Below, one piece after another: positions 61,404 to 64,000 of a stretch of 64,000 bases of DNA. Each line of letters begins with the position of its first letter. Position 1 is the first letter of the stretch. The translations under genes were made by a program, and so were the position numbers. Below the pieces are notes generated by a model. It saw nothing but the letters and a program-made list of their open reading frames with translations, did not search any database and had not been told where the DNA came from. Origin of the DNA: Fibrisoma montanum (GTDB lineage Bacteria; Bacteroidota; Bacteroidia; Cytophagales; Spirosomataceae); assembly GCF_003583365.1 (NCBI RefSeq), contig NZ_QXED01000006.1, positions 494,242-558,241 of the forward strand. The letters are read 5' to 3'.

Positions 61404-63824
61404 ATGCTACACAACTACCTCAAAATTGCCTTCCGCAACCTGTGGAAGCATAAGACATATACCCTTATCAATACGGTAGGGCTGGCGGTGGCTTTTGGGA
61501 GCTGCCTGTTGCTGTTTCTGACGGCCTACCACGAACTGTCGTTTGACAACTTCCACACGAACGGCAAAAACATCTACCAGCTTTATAATCAGACCGGTTT
61601 GTCGAACAAGGGCGTACCGATGCCGGCACCGCTGACGACGGCCCTGAAAAAAGAATTCCCCCAGGACATCAAGCATATCGTCCGGGTGGTTAGCGGTGGA
61701 ACGATTCGTTACGGCGACAAGTCGTTCAGTAAAACCGTCCGGTACGTAGATGAACCCTTCCTCCAGGTATTTTCCTTCCCGACGCAACGGGGAGCGCGGC
61801 CCGAGTCGGCGCTGAGCAGTCTGAGCAGCGTTGTTCTCACCGAAACGGCCGCTAAAGACATCTTTGGTAGTGAAAATCCGATCGGCAAAACCCTGTCGCT
61901 TCAGGACGAAACCGGCTGGAAACCCTTTGTGGTATCGAGCATCGTAGCCGACTACCCCGACAATTCCAGCTTTCGATTCGACATGCTGGTTCGCTTTGAG
62001 GCCGACCCTACCTATCAGCTCAACAAAGACAACTGGGACGATAGCTACCACACGGTGTTCCTACAACTGGCCGACAACGTGACCCAGGCCTCATTTGAGC
62101 AAAAATTGCGCGGTGTTGTAAAGAAATACTACGCCGGAAACCTTAGCAACCTGAAGCGCGACGGCAGTCAGCCCGACGAGAACGGTGACCTGTACAGTCT
62201 TCGGCTGCTGCCCCTACGCGATTTGCATTTCGACCCGGAAGTAGGAACCGCCGAAGTGCCTCCCGTAAAGAAATCATACCCCTACCTGCTGCTGATTGTA
62301 GCGGGTTTCATCGTTGTTATCGCCTGCATTAACTTCATCAACCTCTCAACGGCCCGGTCGCTGACACGCTCGCGGGAGGTTGGCATGCGAAAAGCCCTCG
62401 GTGCGCTCAAAAGCCAGTTGTTTCTTCAGTTCTGGGGCGAAGCACTGCTTATCAGCCTGTTTGCCCTGACCCTGGGCGGGCTGCTGACCTACGGGCTTCT
62501 CCCGGTTTTCAAGCAGGTGTTCAGAAGCACGACCTCCTTCTCTTATTTCCAGCAGCCCGCCATTCTGATTTCGCTGCTGATCGGGTTTCTCCTGATCACC
62601 TTCGTAGCGGGTGGCTATCCGGCCTGGTTCATGGCCCGGTTCAACACGATCAAGGTATTGAAAGGGGGCATCTCGCTGAACCGGACGAGTATCTTGCGCA
62701 ATACGTTGCTGGTTGTGCAGTTTGCTATCGCTACGCTGCTCATTACCTGCACCGTAATTGCCTGGCAGCAGATTAACTTTCTGCGGAAAATGCCCCTCGG
62801 CTACAACGAAGATCAGGTGATCAGCATTCCGATCCGGGGCAGCATCAACGGCCGCCAGATGTTACGTCTGCTCCGCGATCGCCTGTCTCAACAACCCCGT
62901 ATTCTGAGCATTACGGGTGCGTATAAGAATTTCGGTCGGGGGCTCGACGGCTCAACGGTTACGTCGATCATGGGCTTTGAGCACAACAACCATTCGGTAC
63001 AGAGCCACTGGCAGATTGTCGATTACGATTACCTGAAAACCCTCGATCTGAGGCTGATCGCAGGCCGGGATTTCTCGCGTGAATACGCTACCGATACCAC
63101 TACCAGCGTCATCATCAACGAAGCCATGGCGAAGGCGCTGGGCGACAGGAATCCCATCGGAGCGCTCATGCAGGTCGACTCCGGTCGGGCGCCCCTGCAG
63201 GTTGTCGGCGTCGTGAAAGACTACCACCACGAATCGCTGAAGCGGAAAATTCAGCCGAATACGCTGATTATGGATCAGGGCTGGCCGATCGGCTACGCAC
63301 TGGTCAAGATAGCGCCCGACAACGTACCCGCAACGATGGCCATGTTGAAAAAGACGTGGGAGGAACTCGACCCGAATTCAACGTTTCAGGGTAGTTTTCT
63401 CGACGAGAACACCGACCGGCTCTACAAAGCCGAAGAACGGCTATCGCAGCTGTTCATCAGTGCGGCTATTGTCGCGATCGTTCTGTCCTGCCTGGGGTTG
63501 TTTGCCATTGCGGTGATGGTCATGACGCAGCGAACCAAAGAGGTTGGTATCCGGAAAGTGTTGGGCGCGTCGGTACTGAGCATCGTCGCCCTGCTGTCCA
63601 ACGATTTTCTCAAACTGGTGGTGGCCGGTATTGTGATTGCCTCGCCGGTAGCCTGGTATTTCATGAACCAGTGGCTGCAGGATTTTGCCTACAAGATTGA
63701 CATTGAGTGGTGGGTCTTCGTGCTGGCCGGTTTACTCGCGATTGGTATTGCCCTGCTGACGGTCAGTTTCCAGAGTGTGAAAGCCGCCCTGATGAATCCG
63801 GTGAAAAGTCTGCGTACTGAATAG
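61404..63824 (+). CDS. ABC transporter permease (MacB/FtsX family)
   Basis: An 806-residue permease. Four main membrane helices and a further pair surround two periplasmic domains. The N-terminal block is HNYLKIAFRNLWKHKTYTLINTVGLAVAF. Mid-protein SLTRSREVGMRKALGA and late MTQRTKEVGIRKVLGAS are the two FtsX cores, each followed by helices. This duplicated layout is the Bacteroidota MacB-like form, active in exporting peptides, lipids or toxins. The next gene encodes a second permease starting LRNYLNIAVRNLRKDRTY. Confidence 0.9.
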   Translation: MLHNYLKIAFRNLWKHKTYTLINTVGLAVAFGSCLLLFLTAYHELSFDNFHTNGKNIYQLYNQTGLSNKGVPMPAPLTTALKKEFPQDIKHIVRVVSGGTIRYGDKSFSKTVRYVDEPFLQVFSFPTQRGARPESALSSLSSVVLTETAAKDIFGSENPIGKTLSLQDETGWKPFVVSSIVADYPDNSSFRFDMLVRFEADPTYQLNKDNWDDSYHTVFLQLADNVTQASFEQKLRGVVKKYYAGNLSNLKRDGSQPDENGDLYSLRLLPLRDLHFDPEVGTAEVPPVKKSYPYLLLIVAGFIVVIACINFINLSTARSLTRSREVGMRKALGALKSQLFLQFWGEALLISLFALTLGGLLTYGLLPVFKQVFRSTTSFSYFQQPAILISLLIGFLLITFVAGGYPAWFMARFNTIKVLKGGISLNRTSILRNTLLVVQFAIATLLITCTVIAWQQINFLRKMPLGYNEDQVISIPIRGSINGRQMLRLLRDRLSQQPRILSITGAYKNFGRGLDGSTVTSIMGFEHNNHSVQSHWQIVDYDYLKTLDLRLIAGRDFSREYATDTTTSVIINEAMAKALGDRNPIGALMQVDSGRAPLQVVGVVKDYHHESLKRKIQPNTLIMDQGWPIGYALVKIAPDNVPATMAMLKKTWEELDPNSTFQGSFLDENTDRLYKAEERLSQLFISAAIVAIVLSCLGLFAIAVMVMTQRTKEVGIRKVLGASVLSIVALLSNDFLKLVVAGIVIASPVAWYFMNQWLQDFAYKIDIEWWVFVLAGLLAIGIALLTVSFQSVKAALMNPVKSLRTE

Positions 63825-63827
63825 CGT

Positions 63828-63920
63828 GGGGGTTGGGGCTAAGGGCGTAGGGCATGGGGTATAACTGCCCTTAGCCCCCTGCCCCAAACCCCCAGCCCCC
63901 TGCCCCACGCCCCAACCCCC
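63828..63920. repeat. G-rich/C-rich hairpin between permeases
   Basis: GGGGGTTGGGGC (63828-63839) exactly complements GCCCCAACCCCC (63909-63920). Between them the left half has GGGCATGGGG and the right half CCCTTAGCCCCCTGCCCC, so a long stem forms. It ends seven bases before the ATG of the next gene. Confidence 0.7.
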
Positions 63921-63927
63921 TTGCCCT

Positions 63928-64000
63928 ATGCTCCGCAACTACCTCAACATCGCCGTTCGGAATCTTCGCAAGGACCGGACGTACAGCGCCATTAACATCG
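63928..64000 (+). CDS. 5' end of a second ABC transporter permease
   Basis: The ATG at 63928 begins LRNYLNIAVRNLRKDRTYSA, the same opening block as the 61404 permease (HNYLKIAFRNLWKHKTYT). The frame runs off the window. It should be a paralogous FtsX/MacB permease in the same operon. Confidence 0.75.
   Translation, partial: MLRNYLNIAVRNLRKDRTYSAINI

Noticed and set aside
1..64000. tRNA or rRNA genes in gaps
   Set aside because: No cloverleaf or conserved rRNA segment recognised in the larger gaps by eye; a covariance search was not possible here.

Overview
The window reads as a chromosomal segment of a free-living, GC-rich Bacteroidota of the Cytophagales, probably Spirosoma or a close relative. 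This rests on a type IX secretion protein (PorQ-like), WbqC-family and LVIVD-repeat proteins, Bacteroidota-type promoters (TAnnTTTG, some with an upstream TTG), few clear Shine-Dalgarno sites, many secreted glycoside hydrolases and SusC/D-free outer-membrane barrels. The genus is an inference. I saw no tRNA, rRNA, CRISPR array, prophage or intact insertion sequence.

Region by region. 0-11.5 kb: a cyanophycin locus made of an isoaspartyl peptidase, two cyanophycinase paralogues and a full-length cyanophycin synthetase. A receiver-only response regulator, a GH31 enzyme and a GH94-like enzyme lie among them. 11.8-24.7 kb: a lipoprotein, a GH1-like/glycosyltransferase pair, a second receiver protein beside a LytTR protein with reversed domain order, an outer-membrane protein, clpC, a WbqC protein, an LpxL-type acyltransferase, a TolB-like propeller and an aldo/keto reductase. 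24.7-31.5 kb: a small membrane protein, an MFS pump divergent from an Lrp/AsnC regulator, a GH43 lipoprotein, a class V aminotransferase and an acyl-CoA carboxylase beta subunit. 31.6-35.6 kb: two LVIVD lipoproteins, two paralogous secreted beta-rich proteins and PorQ.

35.9-48.5 kb holds the most unusual block: about twelve co-directional genes. They encode a GT-B-like protein, an SpsF-type cytidylyltransferase, a split transketolase, a class III aminotransferase, an SDR, a KdsC-like phosphatase, a short NeuB-like synthase, a sterol-desaturase-family hydroxylase, a glutamine-synthetase-like ligase, an APH-like kinase, a HAD-IIA phosphatase and an SMR-like exporter. It looks like a pathway for an uncommon amino-sugar acid or glycolipid that I cannot match to a described route.

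48.5-64 kb: an Uma2 pseudogene, hslU, a GH30 lipoprotein, an MFS gene with a small overlapping gene, and then an NtrY/NtrC-type two-component pair divergent from a GT39 gene. A MacB-like ABC efflux operon (adaptor, ATPase, two permeases, the last cut by the window end) follows, with a candidate sigma-54 promoter and enhancer repeats upstream. A four-helix-bundle gene sits backwards inside this operon.

The intergenic spaces carry several families of long hairpins: heptamer-built GTGGTTT/GTAGTTT hairpins, a 21-bp REP-like palindrome in five copies, a CGCAGAG hairpin, and G-rich/C-rich hairpins in the ABC operon. They concentrate inside the amino-sugar cluster and the efflux/two-component region.
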